Source of the DNA: Hymenoscyphus infarciens
Lineage: Eukaryota; Ascomycota; Leotiomycetes; Helotiales; Helotiaceae
Assembly: GCA_001414345.1 (NCBI GenBank)
Contig: LLCB01000096.1
Coordinates: 1 to 64,000, forward strand
DNA length: 64,000 nt
Direction: 5' to 3'
In this document: one piece after another, positions 35,664-47,585 of the stretch
Layout: each line of letters starts with the position of its first letter
Position numbering within the stretch: the first letter of the stretch is position 1
Made by a program: the position numbers and the translations under genes
Notes under the pieces: generated by a model
What the model was told of the DNA's origin: nothing
Databases searched by the model: none
What the model saw: only the letters and a program-made list of their open reading frames with translations

Positions 35664-37551
35664 AATTCGCTAGGGTTTCTATTTGATGTTCAGAGAAAGA
35701 TGGCGGAGAGAAATAGTTTCTGCCCGGGCTCGGCGGGGTAGTTAGTTGGCTCTCTCTCAAGCCAACAACCCGACCACCCTGATAGCCCCAAAGTAAATAT
35801 CCGATCCTCAGCATCTGCACATCACATCGATGTAGTGCGATTCCAAATTGAATAATTGCTCCGCTTCAAGTTTGGTTTTGGTTTAGTTTTTATGTTGCTG
35901 TCCTCTTTTTCGGCACACTTCTGGGATGTATTTGGCTCGAAGTCGAGCAACTGTTTTTTTGGGATGCCACTCTATGGGGACGGAAAAATCGTCCTATTTT
36001 GTCCCCCTTCAGAAATAAAGCCACAACATGATAATCAAGATAGATGAGCTTCGATTATATTGTTAATTCGCTGCCAGAAACTCGTTCTATACTTTTTGTA
36101 CCTCTTTTTTGTATATCTTTTTTGTCTCTTCTAGACGTTGTGTCGGTCCTTTGGTGGGGTGTAGCGTAGGAACAAAATAGGACCCTGTAGCGTCCTGAAT
36201 GTCACATCTGAGTATGTGTGACGAACAGAATAATGGTATCTAACTCGGAAGTCTGCACTTCTTGTTGCGTATTGCTCTTTTCTACTTAGATAGTCCCATG
36301 TAACCTAGGAATAGCAAGCGGTCGTTGAGTCACTATTTGGAGGTGACTTACAAATAGCAAGGAACATCTTCAGTTGCTATTCCCGGGTAACCTACGAATA
36401 GCAGTATCACTTTCAAAATATACAACCTACTCAAGCCCTTGTTAAAATTCAGTATTGTGCTGCACATCGCTTTTTGATGTTGCTCTATTCCCAGGTGACA
36501 TGCAAACAGCAAGGTATCTTTGGAGTACATGGAGAAGTCTACTTCTGGGTAACCCTGAAATAGACGCACTACTTTCAAGGTATTTGGTGGATTTATTAAC
36601 CCCTCGGCTGGTGTACCTTTGAGAGAACTTGTTTATTTGCTTACAATCCTATAAGCAAAAAGTTCTTCAAGAGGCAGGCTGTCTACTTGTAGAGCAAACA
36701 ATTTCTTACGAGTCTATTCCTAGATTCCCGACGAGCGAAATGTTGGATGTCGCAAATTCTTATGAAATGGACCACGGTTCTAGGTTTCTAAACACGGAAT
36801 TAAGATGAATTTTCTGTTCTGAAAATTTTCTCATCAAGTAAGAGTCTCTGTCAATGTCCAACGTACTCCTTAACAACATCCCTAAAGCGAAGTTGTTCTG
36901 AAAGATCTCAGAAAATCAATTCGACTGTTTGAATATACGTTAGATGAAGCGGAACAAATTTTACCCAATTTAGAAAATTCATATAAATCACATTTGTATT
37001 TCGTTCTTCTATACCTCTTAGAACATTGTCTTTAAATAGTCGTACGCTGAATGAGATAATAGAGACTCTTATATAATAATCTTTATTAATGATGAAAAGC
37101 ATTTGAACTAGAAGGACAATTCTTAAGAAGTAAGCGACGTGGGAAAATCAGTTCATGATTATTACTTCTCAAACGATGAGATATATTAGAATAATTTGAA
37201 AACAAACCAACGATGACTAAAGCACCTATGTATTAGCAGAAGATAATGCTTTGGCATTGTCATTATTTTGACTATCTTGACTTTGATTATCTTGTTCAAT
37301 TGGTTTCTAGGATTTCACAAGGTTAAGATTATAAGAAGTCACTTTCAAAGTATTTGAGTCATCATTCAAGAATAACAGTATAGAGAAAAGGGATTATATC
37401 ATTAAAAGGGGCGAAGGGAAGAGAAGACGAGTTTAAGTCATCAAACTTTACTTGACTTAGAGAAGTGAAAGTATTCAGGTCCAGCCCTCAAAAGAAGAAT
37501 AAAAGTTACGTAACTACTTATTCCTACATATTAGAGCCAACTCAAGGGTAA
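35664..37551. other. Intergenic with degenerate short repeats
   Basis: No gene is seen. The interval contains the repeat array at 36289-36592 and a further isolated copy of its ACTTTCAAAGTATTTG segment near 37338. The 36600-37550 part is AT-rich without a coding frame. Confidence 0.5.
36289..36592. repeat. Array of about five degenerate 50-60 bp repeats
   Basis: Units share the pattern TTCCCRGGTAACCTACGAATAGCA followed by ACTTTCAARGTAT. Copies start near 36291 (TCCCATGTAACCTAGGAATAGC), 36340, 36384 (TTCCCGGGTAACCTACGAAT), 36490 (TTCCCAGGTGACATGCAAAC) and 36546 (TTCTGGGTAACCCTGAAATA). They are diverged and not exactly tandem. An isolated similar stretch lies near 37338. Their origin is unknown. 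Confidence 0.6.
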
Positions 37552-38088
37552 TTAACTCTTGCTGCTCCCCGTGGCTCTACCACGTTTCCAGTTGTTCTCC
37601 CAAGCCGGACGTGCTGGTTTTGGAGCGTCAACCAACACAGGAGGAGGGCTGGTCTCTTCGCTTACCTTCTTAGCTGGCTCACGTCTCCAGTTGTTTTCCC
37701 AAGCTGGCTTTGAGGAAACATGAGGACTGGTCTCTTCGCTTACCTTCATAGCTGGTTCACGTCTCCAGTTGTTTTCCCAAGCCGGACGTGGTGGCTTTGG
37801 GGAATCAACCAATACATGAGGACTGGTCTCTTCGCTTACCTTCATAGCTGGTTCACGTCTCCAGTTGTTTTCCCGAGCCGGACTCGCTGGCGTTAGGGAA
37901 TCAACCAATACAGGAGGACTGGTCTCTTCTGGAGTTTCGCTTACATTCTTAGCTGGTTCACGTCTCCAGTTGTTCTCCCAAACCGGACGTGCTGGTTTTG
38001 GGGCGTCAACTAACACAGGAGGACTGGTCTCATCGCTAACCTGCTTAGCTGATCCAAATAGAACCCCACGTCTCCAGTTGGTGTTCAT
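37552..38088 (-). CDS. Small tandem-repeat protein with NNWRREP units
   Basis: The gene is a single exon encoding 178 aa; ATG 38088 is the first in the frame. The protein consists almost wholly of six copies of a 26-37 residue unit. The unit is ENNWRREPA, then KVSEETSP, then VLVDxPKPxRPAW. The first copy is variant (MNTNWRRGVLFGSAKQVSDE) and the last is cut short (ENNWKRGRATGSSKS). One copy lacks the VLVD segment and another carries an insertion, so units have been gained and lost by unequal exchange. There is no signal peptide or membrane segment. It is hydrophilic, probably disordered, and unrecognised. It lies between a repeat array and an AT-rich RIP island. The intact frame through divergent units suggests selection on the protein. 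Confidence 0.6.
   Translation of the reverse strand: MNTNWRRGVLFGSAKQVSDETSPPVLVDAPKPARPVWENNWRREPAKNVSETPEETSPPVLVDSLTPASPARENNWRREPAMKVSEETSPHVLVDSPKPPRPAWENNWRREPAMKVSEETSPHVSSKPAWENNWRREPAKKVSEETSPPPVLVDAPKPARPAWENNWKRGRATGSSKS
37580..38075 (-). repeat. Coding tandem repeat, six units of about 78-111 bp
   Basis: On the + strand each unit contains ACGTCTCCAGTTGTTTTCCC, then a CTGGTCTCTTCGCTTACC block. Spacing varies in multiples of three. The array forms nearly the whole small ORF described at this position. Confidence 0.85.
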
Positions 38089-38519
38089 ATTGAATGATGT
38101 GGTTATGAATGTGGAAGTGAAAGTGGAAGTGGAAATGGAAATGTGAGTGTGAGTGTGTTGTGTTGTGAGGAGCTGAGAAGAGTTCCTGAGGGTTAATTTG
38201 TACTTTTTCCAAAATTCTGTTCTTCTGGAGGATTCAGAGCAAACAAATTTTTGTGGACCATAGAACACAATGAACAATCCTTGAACTGTAATTGTATTTC
38301 AGATAAAGAAGTTCTTTGTAAAATGTTAACAAAATGCGAGGATGAAAGAGCTTAGCAAGAAAACAAAGTATAGTAAAGCAGTTTCTTTCAGGTCTTCATA
38401 CAATGTCATTCTGTTCACCTCGAAGCCTAGGTCTAGGGCAAAATCATTAGATCTTATCTCAGTTCCTTAGCCTCTCCTGCTAAGAACCGCTTTATTGAAT
38501 TTTAGAAAGTAGAGTAAAA

Positions 38520-39200
38520 AAAGTCGAGAGTAAGCTTAGTACTATTTATAGATTAGTAAGAAACGCGATCCTTCAAGCAGATTCTAAGAGTCTATAGTAA
38601 TAGCTTTTGTAATAGACGTCTATTTAGTTTTAATATATTAATATAAAGTGTTAATATCTTAATAACTACTCTTTTAAGCTAAAGAATATTCTATTATACT
38701 ATAAAAATATACTTTTTTACTTATATTTCTCTCTTTATTAGTATAAAACGTAATTTAAAAACTATCTTTATTTTAATATTTTAATATTATTATTCTTTTT
38801 TAAAAAAAATTAGCTTAATAAACTATTTGAAAGTATATTTAAAAGTCTCTTTTATATTTTTCTAAATAATCAAAAGTAGTATTATACTATTATTATTTAG
38901 CTATATTTCATAGACTCTAATTTAAGTAGAAGAGTACTTTACTACTAAACTATAACGCTAGCCTAGAGTAAGCTATATAAGAAATAAAGAGTAGAGTTAA
39001 AGCTATTTAAATATAAAAGCCTTTTTTTAATAGTCTTTAAATTTGCTATAATATAAGTAATATAAAGTTTAAATAGTATTTTATTACTAAAGCTATTACT
39101 AAAAGCTCTAAGACGCTCTAGTAAAAAACCAGCTTACTCTACTCTCTCTCTAGTATACTTAGTTAATTAATTAGCTTTAGTCTATGTCTAGTATATATAG
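38520..39200. repeat. Short RIP-degraded AT-rich island
   Basis: About 680 bp is almost without CA or TG and full of TA, like the window ends. The flanks are of normal composition. It is probably a remnant of a single transposon copy, too degraded for a family call. Confidence 0.7.
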
Positions 39201-40086
39201 GTCGGTTTATAAATGAGCGGCTGAGGAACTGAGATGAATTAGATTATAGGAAAGAGCGAAGCGAGCCACGTGGAGCTAGCAACTTACACCCTTGTGCATT
39301 GTCTTACATGAGACAAAAAGAAAAATACGGCATTATGGTAATGACCTACAGTGCAAAAGCAACAAGACGATTAAAAACCCAACCACTCGTCGCCCGTTTT
39401 CGTGCTCGTGTTGTCGTTCCGACCATACCCAACCCGAGGTTCTCTACCAGTAAAAATCCCGACAACACCCCCGCCAACCCCGCTTAACCACCCAGTTTCC
39501 AATGCTAGAAATGCACCACGTAACGGTGCCGCCGAACACGAGAGCGAGAACGAGTTTTCGCGACATGCAACAAACCAACTCTGCATATACCATTTTCAGG
39601 TCGTGTTCGCAAGAGTGGGCATATGATTGGAGGATGTCTGCTGAGTTTGTGATATCGGTAGGTAAGAGAATGTAACAGGGGACCCTGAGCGCAACACGAC
39701 GATGCAAGCGAGTCCCAAAGGGGACAGACATACTTACCACGCTCATGGATTGACAAAGCAGATTTTGTGCTACGTACGGGGAAGTATCGCGGTTTCTCTC
39801 AGAGGAAAACACAAGTGAGCATGTTCTTTCACTCAACGGGATTTTCCGTGATTTACTTGTCTAAGTTGTCTTCAGTCCCTCGGCAGAGACAGCAATTACA
39901 GGTAAAATCGCTCATAGCTTGGAGGCGTGCAGTGCAATACAACAAAACCGTCCCACCCTCTCAACAACAATTTCGTGACAATTAAAGAATTCATTCAAAG
40001 ACGTGTACTTGTATGCGAGTCAAGAGCCCATTTGCTGATTCTTCTACGCTGTCTAAAAGGATATCCTCGCAGGAATCATGCAAGAT

Positions 40087-40299
40087 GTAAGAAGTCCGGG
40101 CGTTGCTCTGAGAACAGTCGCCGACGTAGTGGAAGTAAAAACACCAGCACTAGTACTATATAAGATAACTATCACTTGAACAAACCATGAACCATAATTT
40201 TTTTACTCCATAAAAGAATTTGCATCAAGGGCCTTCGTGGTTGTGGCGTACTATTGTAAAGACCGCAGGTGTTCTCGGAGCAAAGCTCATGTTTCTTAC
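40087..40299. mobile_element. MITE family 1, copy 2
   Basis: The element is 213 bp. It starts GTAAGAAGTCCGGGCGTTGC and ends GCTCATGTTTCTTAC, with inverted arms sharing GCTCTGAGAACA/TGTTCTCGGAGC. It matches the copy at 11466-11682 in both arms and in internal blocks (ACACCAGCACTAGTACTAT, GGGCCTTCGTGGTTGTGG). It lies in the same orientation as copy 1. It differs by many point changes, so the insertions are not recent. Confidence 0.8.
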
Positions 40300-41028
40300 C
40301 GTAAGTAATTCTTATAGCAGGAATTAATTCTTACAGCCCAATAAAGTTAAGGTTTTTGGACTACTTAATTCTCCTGCATCGGTTCTTCTAAGTAGCAAGT
40401 ATGAAATAAAATAGCACAGAGTACTGTTACTGTAAGTAACTCAAAGTAACGTAGGGCCGAGTATCGGGTCGCCAACCGACTCTCCAGGATATGATTGGAG
40501 TAGCTAAACAAGCCTTCTGACTCGTTCATCTGAGATTGAAATTTGCACTTAGAAGTACGTACGCTGCTCCAACTAATCTCCCGAAAGCAATGTTTTACGC
40601 AAAGTCACACAATCGATTTTCCCGGGAAAAAAAGAAACCGATCACGTCTCATGTTTTATGTTTTTCGCTCCTCTCAAAATCTTAGGAAGTTAGGATGATA
40701 TTTTTGTACGAGCTTCGTTAATGTAAGCGACTGTCAACACTTTTGATGGTTGATGAAGAACAAGTTTAAAAAATATCAATATCTCAAGAGGGTGGAATCA
40801 GTTCAGAGAAAGAAGAAGGGTATGAAAGAAAGATGTTGAATTAAGATGGAAAAAGAAAATAAAAAATAAAAATAAAAAATCAGAACCTCACAACCTCAAA
40901 AAGTCAGCATTTCAATGATGAGGTCTCTTCTTCAAGGCTTGTTGTAATTCTTTAACTCGTCTCTCGTGCACTACGAATTGACGACTCTATAAACAAAAAC
41001 AAAAACGTACACCCCCCACCCCAATGAT

Positions 41029-42192
41029 CTACCTCCTCCGATCTCTCTCCCTCTCACCACCCCTTCTATAATCCCTATCCCGTTCCCTCTCTCTATCCTG
41101 CTCCCTCCTATACCCCCCACCACCCCTCTCCTCCCGCCTTTCGTCTCTGCGTTCCTTCTCCCTAGCATACTCACTAACCTTCGGTCTCCTCTCTGTGCCC
41201 CCTTTCCCACCACCTCGCTTCTCATTCAACCTCTTCACATCACTCTTCTGCACCCAAGCCCCCAACTCCTCCGCATCCTTCAACTCCCTCGCCCCAAGAC
41301 CAAGTAAATTCTGTCTCCTCTTCACATCCCTAACCTTCCCCACTTTCTCCCCTTTCCAGCCCATCCCCCTAAGTAGCGCAGCGCCAAACTCCTCCACTGG
41401 TACGCGCTCGTAGTCTTCGAGGGTGGAGACGTCGGGGGCGGCTGCGATGGAGCGTTTATACGCGTCTTCTTCCGAGAGTTTGGGTTCATTGGTATTAAGA
41501 GGCGTGGGAATAACGAGGTCTGGGCCTTTCTTTTCCGGCGCGGTGCCTAGGAGGGCGGAGAGAGCTTCTTGGTCTGCTGTTTGTGGGGTTTGCTTTTCTT
41601 GCTCTCGTGGCGCATCCTCCTCCGGTTCTCTTCCACCCTCCTTCTCGCCCGCAGCGTCGTCTTGAACATTCCTCTCCCGTTTCCTAACACTCAATCCCCA
41701 CTTAATCTCCCCATCATTCGAATTAACAGTATCAACCCCCTCAACCTTCGTCCTCTTCCCCCCTCCCTCTTCTTCTGCCCTAGCCTTCGCCTCCCGTTCC
41801 CTCTGCACCTCCGGAGGCAGCAGATTCCTCCCCTTAGCCTTGGATCCTCTCCAATCCCTATTCTCCATCCTAGGAATGACCAGAACCTCCTTCTCCCTCT
41901 TCCTCTCGTCGCTTTTCTGAATAGCGCCCCCCTCCCCAAACCCAGTGACTACCTCATGTCTCCCCTTCCCATTTCTCCCACCACCAAATCCATCCTCCGA
42001 ATCGCTGCCCGAGTCGTCGTGAGTCGCGAATGTAGAGCGCGGCCGCTTCCCCAGAGAACTCGAGGGCGCGGTAGGTTTTTGTTTTACGCCGGGTTTCGAA
42101 GATGAGGAGGATTTTGAGGATAAAGAGAACCCTTTAATTGCGATTTTCGGCGTCGAGGTTCCCGATGAGGGATCGTCTTTTGAGGGCGGCAT
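41029..42192 (-). CDS. SPP2: Pre-mRNA-splicing factor SPP2
   Basis: A single long exon encodes 387 aa. The N-terminus (IAIKGFSLSSKS) and the short motif WRGSKAKGR are followed by charged low-complexity sequence. The diagnostic G-patch-like Spp2 segment is at about residues 245-290 (YKRSIAAAPDVSTLEDYERV, VEEFGAALLRGMGWKG). The tail is Arg/Glu/Asp-rich (RERERDRDYRR). Spp2 activates the DEAH helicase Prp2 in the spliceosome before the first step. A possible extra 3' exon at 40986-40912, preceded by TTTATAG, would encode FVVHERRVKELQQALKKRPHH, but its frame does not join a visible donor, so the stop at 41029 is kept. Confidence 0.88.
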   Translation of the reverse strand: MPPSKDDPSSGTSTPKIAIKGFSLSSKSSSSSKPGVKQKPTAPSSSLGKRPRSTFATHDDSGSDSEDGFGGGRNGKGRHEVVTGFGEGGAIQKSDERKREKEVLVIPRMENRDWRGSKAKGRNLLPPEVQREREAKARAEEEGGGKRTKVEGVDTVNSNDGEIKWGLSVRKRERNVQDDAAGEKEGGREPEEDAPREQEKQTPQTADQEALSALLGTAPEKKGPDLVIPTPLNTNEPKLSEEDAYKRSIAAAPDVSTLEDYERVPVEEFGAALLRGMGWKGEKVGKVRDVKRRQNLLGLGARELKDAEELGAWVQKSDVKRLNEKRGGGKGGTERRPKVSEYAREKERRDERREERGGGGYRREQDRERERDRDYRRGGERERDRRR

Positions 42193-42675
42193 GTTGTATG
42201 CGACAGGAGTGTGTGGTTGAGTGGCCTGTCTGTATATTGAATGGTTCGCAAGTGCAAGTCAACATTTACTCTAAAAAATGATGTCAATTATGCCCAAGCC
42301 TTAAATCCAAGGCAATAATTACTTTCAGAATTCACGTGATATTTTATCACAATTGAAAAATTGGTAGTGGTGAATCTTTTTATTTACATTTGCGATCAGA
42401 GCAAAATACACGCTCATACTCTGAATTTTGACTCCTTTTTGGGTTTGTTTCAGGGGGTGGGATCATTATATACACCTCATGAAAACTGCAACCCACCCAA
42501 GTGCAGAATATCGACAACAACTTGCTCTCATGAGCTGGCTTCGAAAACAAAGATCTACTCTAACTGTAGTCCGTCCTCCCAACAAATGGTAATCCCTCCC
42601 AAAAACACCAAACTCCAGGCCTAAGCATGCCAGCCAACCCTTCCGATAAGGACAACAATTCCCAAACAAAAATCC
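42193..42675. other. Intergenic between SPP2 and VID21, no gene seen
   Basis: The interval is 483 bp of promoter and 3' flanking sequence between two minus-strand genes. A CACGTG box lies near 42334. Confidence 0.5.
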
Positions 42676-45600
42676 TTATTTCGTGCTGTTCACACTGCCT
42701 GAGCTATTCCTGTGCGCATGACCCTGAGCCTGTTGCCCATTACTTGGACCAGCTCCATTTTGGCTTGCTGCCTGTCTAGCCTGCTCAGCTTGTTGCTGTC
42801 TCAACATTTGCGCATACAATTGTGGACTACTCTCAACACCTGGAGGAACCCGATGACCTTGTCCATTCATCCCACCCATTGCTCCCGTTGCATTCGTTAA
42901 CCCACCCGCAGCCGCATTCATTGCATTTTGGGCCATCCCGGAGGTTGGCATGGCGTTCTTCAACTGTTGCTGAATCATACCCCTGATTGTTTCCTGGTTG
43001 GCTTGAGGGTACTTTTTCTTGAAAACCGCCTCCAAGTGTCCTACATAGGTATTCGCTTCCTGGGGTGGCGAGTGTTGACCCATTCTAGGTGATCCGGATT
43101 GACCATGTGCTTGACCTGGTGAAGGTACCATACCATTGACCGGGGGGGAGACTGCAGCAGCACGAGCGTCGTTGCCATTGAAAGCCATCATGTTTTGCAT
43201 GGCAAATCCAGGTCCAGGTTGCGGCATGCCATTTGTTCTTGGTGGCGAGTTTTGCTGAACCTGAGGTGATTGACCAGGGGGTTTTCCTTGTTGTTGCATT
43301 TGAATCATGGCACGTTGTTGCTCTGCGGTCTGGGCAGCTTGGTTGATCAATCCCACACTCACGGCCGGGTTTGGCATTGGAAGTTGGCCTTGCATTGCTT
43401 GCATTGGGGCTTGAGGAACACCATTCATGGGGACTTGGGGTACGCGAAGACCGTTCTGCATCTGTTGACCCATCTGCTGACCCATCTGCTGGGCCATTTG
43501 GGGTGGCATCGGGCGAGGAATCCTATTTTGTTGACCTGGCACCGTAAGATTTTGGCCATTCTGACCGGGTGGTCCGTTGGGTGGCTGTGGTCCGTTGGCA
43601 GGAGGGGGTCTAGCTTGGGGCCCTCCATTGGGAGGACCGCCTGGCTGACCTCCTTGCTGGGCTGCTCGCTGCTGTTGCAAAAGAGCCTGGAAAAAATTAG
43701 CCAATGTATGTAAAAAGAAGACATGAAATAACAATAGAAATATGAATGGAAACGGGGATTGGAGATATCATACTCTTCGCTGTTGTTCCTGCCGCTGTTG
43801 GAGCTGAAGGACTCGCTCCGCGATCTGTTGCTCACGATCGTGCTTGAGGCGACTGAACTCCTGCGGAGTGTGAACATTTCGTGGTTGTGCAGGAGGTTGT
43901 TGGTTTTCATTGGCTTTGCGTAGAGCAGCCATACCCGCAGCCTGGTTCGCTTTTTGTTGAGTGGTCTCGCGTTTCTTGGCTAGCTTTCGCATTGCGTCTA
44001 CCAGAGTAAGATGCTTTTGATTCCGGCGACGTTCAACACGTATACTAGTCGTAGTTCTTCTTCTTGGGGGCTGTTGCATTTGACCATTGGCCATCTGTTG
44101 AGGTTGAGCAGCAGCAGCAGCTTGCATTACAGCTCTGTTTGCGGCTTCGATGCGACTGGTGTATGCTCTGAAGTAATGCGTCTTTTGCATATCTGTGGGT
44201 AATCCTTCAAGTTGAACCCAACGTTCAAAGCATTCCCATGGCGTGCGCCGTTCCGCCCCTGAAGAGAACATGGACTTGCTCGTTAGCATACTAGATATGA
44301 GCGACCAATTGTAGGTATAGTCCCGGACAAGACCCTTCAATTCGTTGTCTTCATCCCAGGTCCACTGTGAAGGAATTCTCGTCTCAAAGAAACTTTGTAG
44401 TGGCATCGGGAATTCGGAAGGTGGCCGGAATTGATGTGAAGAGTGTATGCGGTCGCGAATATGCTTGTGTTGCGGATCAAACAATGCCACATCGGATTTT
44501 TCTGGGGGAGCAACCGGCCTCTTTTGACCCGGATCTCCAAATACAACCTCATCCTCGTCGTCCACTTCCTCTTCATATTGGTAACGACTCTTTTTTCGTG
44601 GTGGGCCTTCCGACTTGAGTTCCATCTTACCTTCGACAAATTTGCTGAGAGGTAAAGCGGGTCTCCTCCACATGCGATCAGGGTCGATTTCCGAGGTCAA
44701 TATATCTGACTGTGGGACACTCAAAGGGGCTCCATACATGGGCAATTCATTGAGTAGTTTGTCGGCAGTGGGTGATCTCCGTAGGCCAAAAACAACGTCG
44801 TCATCTTGAAGAGCAAATATAGCAGTCGGTGCCACTGTGTCCATGAGATTCAGGCGAGGCTCCTCATCAAAATCATCCATAGGAGAATCAAATTCCCCCG
44901 AGGCAACAAGGTCGGGAGTTGAATGTGGTATATCCTGGGCGTCAGACAATTCGGCATCATTCGATGGAGCCTTGGAAGATTTTGGTGGGGTTGCCTTCAC
45001 CTGCAGCAATTTCCGATCCTCTGGGTCAGCTTCTAGCCATTCCGCACAAGCAAATGCCAAATTCCTAGCCACTGCCATTTTCCATTTTCGCTCTTCTCTG
45101 AAATCGGTTCTCATCCATTTAGCTTCTCGGAGAAGTACGTCCCAGTGAGTTGTGGGTCTGTTGGGTTCAACCGCCCGCTTTGGTTGTCTCAACGACCATT
45201 TGTTTGCCCATTGCAGGTTGTATATACGCTTCAGAACCTTGTTAGTTTGGCTCTCTTGAATTGGCAGGAATGCATTTGCTGTGGTAATGGTTTTGTGGGC
45301 AGTGGCGAGTAAGCTATCTAGAGCTGGAATACCTCTCTTGTCGGATGTTGCTGAAGCGACAAAAAGGGGCATTAAATAATCGTCTTGAGGCCGGACTATC
45401 TGAGACCCAGTTGGCACCAAAGCATTGTCATTTGACTTTGGCTTGTTAGGACGGCGAGAGAAAGTGACCGTAGAGAGCTTGCTTCTCTCCCTCTCTTTAG
45501 CCTTCTCCACCAAGCTTCGCATGCGGGTTCCGGGTGACTGAGGAGTAGAACTCCGTGATGGGGAGGACGAGTTTTCAGTTGACCCTGTATCGGTGGCAAT

Positions 45601-47585
45601 TCTTGAAGGGGTTCTATCAGAACTGGAAGTTGTATTTGGTCGTGGGATTTCTCCAAGAATTTCAGAGACCGACTTGTGTCGCATTGAACCAGATGTGATT
45701 CGAGTGGTCATGCGCTCTGCCACGGGTGGTGCTATAGCTGTAGCAGGAGTAGGGGGTGGTTGACGTGGTGTAGATGATGTGGGGGTAGTAGAGGACCTCT
45801 TTGAATCGATCGTTGCATTTGGAGGAGCTTCACTTGGCGAGGTAACAGTTGCCGGCGATGGAGGATTATTTTGAATGGTTCCACCACTCTCGAAGGTGTC
45901 CTTGACCGTCGTATTTTCCACGGCCATTGCATCGGTAGGGGTCTCTCCTTCGTTCTCTGAATCAGGCACCTCGCGCTGACGGGGTTCAACACCATTGACA
46001 CTGACTTCATTAGGCTGCTCTGTACCAGACATTTCAACATCTCCTGACGTTCTGGCATCTACTGCAGCGTCTGCATCTTCAACAATATCTTGCACAACCT
46101 CACTGGCCTCTTTGGTGAGAGAAGACGCTGCTTCTTGGTCGCGTTGAGCAACATTGCTTTGCGAGCCCCGATCGAAAAGACCTCTATCATCCACCACAAT
46201 TGTGCTTACTGATGCAGCTTCCTCTTCCATTCGTAACTGCTTATCAGCTGCCGCAGGGCTGCTCCCCAGGATTTCCCTGCGTGCGATTTCGATTCGTGCC
46301 TTGAGGATTCGATCATGTTCTTCCTTCTCCGCCACTTCTTCAGGTGATGCTCGTAGTTCTGGGGGTGTCTGGGCATCCTTTTCGATGGTGCCGGGATCGT
46401 AGCGTGAACTCCCGTTATCAGGGCTTGTATCAGTAGAGGCATCGTGCAAGGCGGGAGTAGTGGCTGACAGGGCGCCATTGGTAGAACCTGGGGATGATGC
46501 AAGTTCGGTTTGTGGCCCTCCGTCTCGCGGAAGCTTGATAGCTAGGCCCGAAGCTTCCTCTGCCTTTTGCTGCCGCGCCTGCTTCACTTCCCTGAGATGA
46601 TTCTCTTGAACTTCTTTCGGGGGAAGGTGTGCTGTGGTAGCTTTGTGATGTATGTCGTGAGAACCTAGACCGCCAACGAGTGGCTCTGATAATTGTGCAG
46701 CATCCTCGGCCAAGATTGGCATCGCCTTTCGCGGATCTACCCCAGGACTATTTGGTCTACTTTCCAATACAGATCTAATTCGTTCCGCTTCCGATTCGCG
46801 TGGTGGAGTTGGCGTATCGGGTATTTGTGGTGACGGTTTCGTTGCATGTTGGAATGTCTCTTCTATAATCTCTCCAAGAATAACTGCGGATTCTGCTGGT
46901 AGGTCGGTCTGCGAGCTCTTCGAAGTCGACCTTTCCATCGGAATCCCCTGCTCCTTTGGTTCTATACCATTCTCAACGATGGGTGGGCGCCCGCCATCAC
47001 TCTTCGCACTCGGGGTCGGTGCTCTACTCTTTCTAGGCTTGGATCCATCGCGCTGGGATTTCGTTATTTTGGAGGGTTCCTTCCAATCTGGACGAGATTC
47101 CGGGCTAACCTTGCGGATGGGGGTTCTTTGTTTCGCAGTCTCGGAGCGTAGCTGTCGACGCGTTGGGAGGTTGGACTCGTCGAAGAGCCGATCTCTGGAT
47201 ATCAAGTCAGTAAAACGACATTTATGAACCATCCCTCGTTCCCCATGGCTTTCGAAAGCGGTGCAGATGTTGATCGCACGTACTTTAATATGTCGGTGAC
47301 ATCGAGAAATCGTTCTTCGGCCGCGGTGGTGGGTGGCGCGTCGGGGCTCGAATAGGTGGTTTGGGGTACGGGGCCTTCATTGTCGCAAACGGCGAAGAAC
47401 TCGCGGAGCTTCCTCTTGCGCGAGGTAACAATTCCACTACAACCGTCAGCACAATGATATTTACATGCATCGATGCGCCTCGTCATGCGCTTCCCATCTA
47501 TGGGAGAAAGATAATTGATGTACCTGAGATCGTTGCGTTTGGATCGCAAAAGGCGGGAGCGGTCGGCATGCCCAACCTCACTCAT
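42676..47585 (-). CDS. VID21: NuA4 histone acetyltransferase scaffold VID21/EAF1
   Basis: The exons are 47585-47524, 47436-47284, 47194-43774 and 43686-42676, giving 1548 aa; introns are 87, 89 and 87 bp. The start MSEVGHADRSRLLRSKRNDL is chosen because the upstream in-frame Met adds an atypical stretch. The N-terminal block (SGIVTSRKRKLREFFAVCDN, then SPDAPPTT) is typical of fungal Vid21. A long disordered Ser/Pro/Glu region follows. The HSA domain lies near residues 750-800 (HWDVLLREAKWMRTDFREER). A SANT/Myb domain lies near 1010-1045 (WTWDEDNELKGLVRDYTYNW). The C-terminus is Gln/Pro-rich. Eaf1/Vid21 scaffolds the NuA4 acetyltransferase; the HSA helix binds actin and Arp4, and the SANT domain contacts chromatin. 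Confidence 0.93.

Larger units (their letters stand above)
38089..40911. other. Intergenic with RIP island and MITE copy, no gene seen
   Basis: The interval contains an AT-rich RIP block (about 38520-39200), ordinary DNA with short overlapping frames (39230-40080), a MITE (40087-40299) and the 3' flank of SPP2. No ORF was accepted. Confidence 0.5.

Noticed and set aside
40912..40986. Possible extra C-terminal exon of SPP2 (FVVHERRVKELQQALKKRP)
   Set aside because: The acceptor TTTATAG is good and the peptide looks coding, but no donor in the SPP2 exon gives the needed phase.
41569..42105. 178-codon + strand ORF over SPP2
   Set aside because: It is an antisense shadow of the Arg/Glu-rich SPP2 coding sequence.
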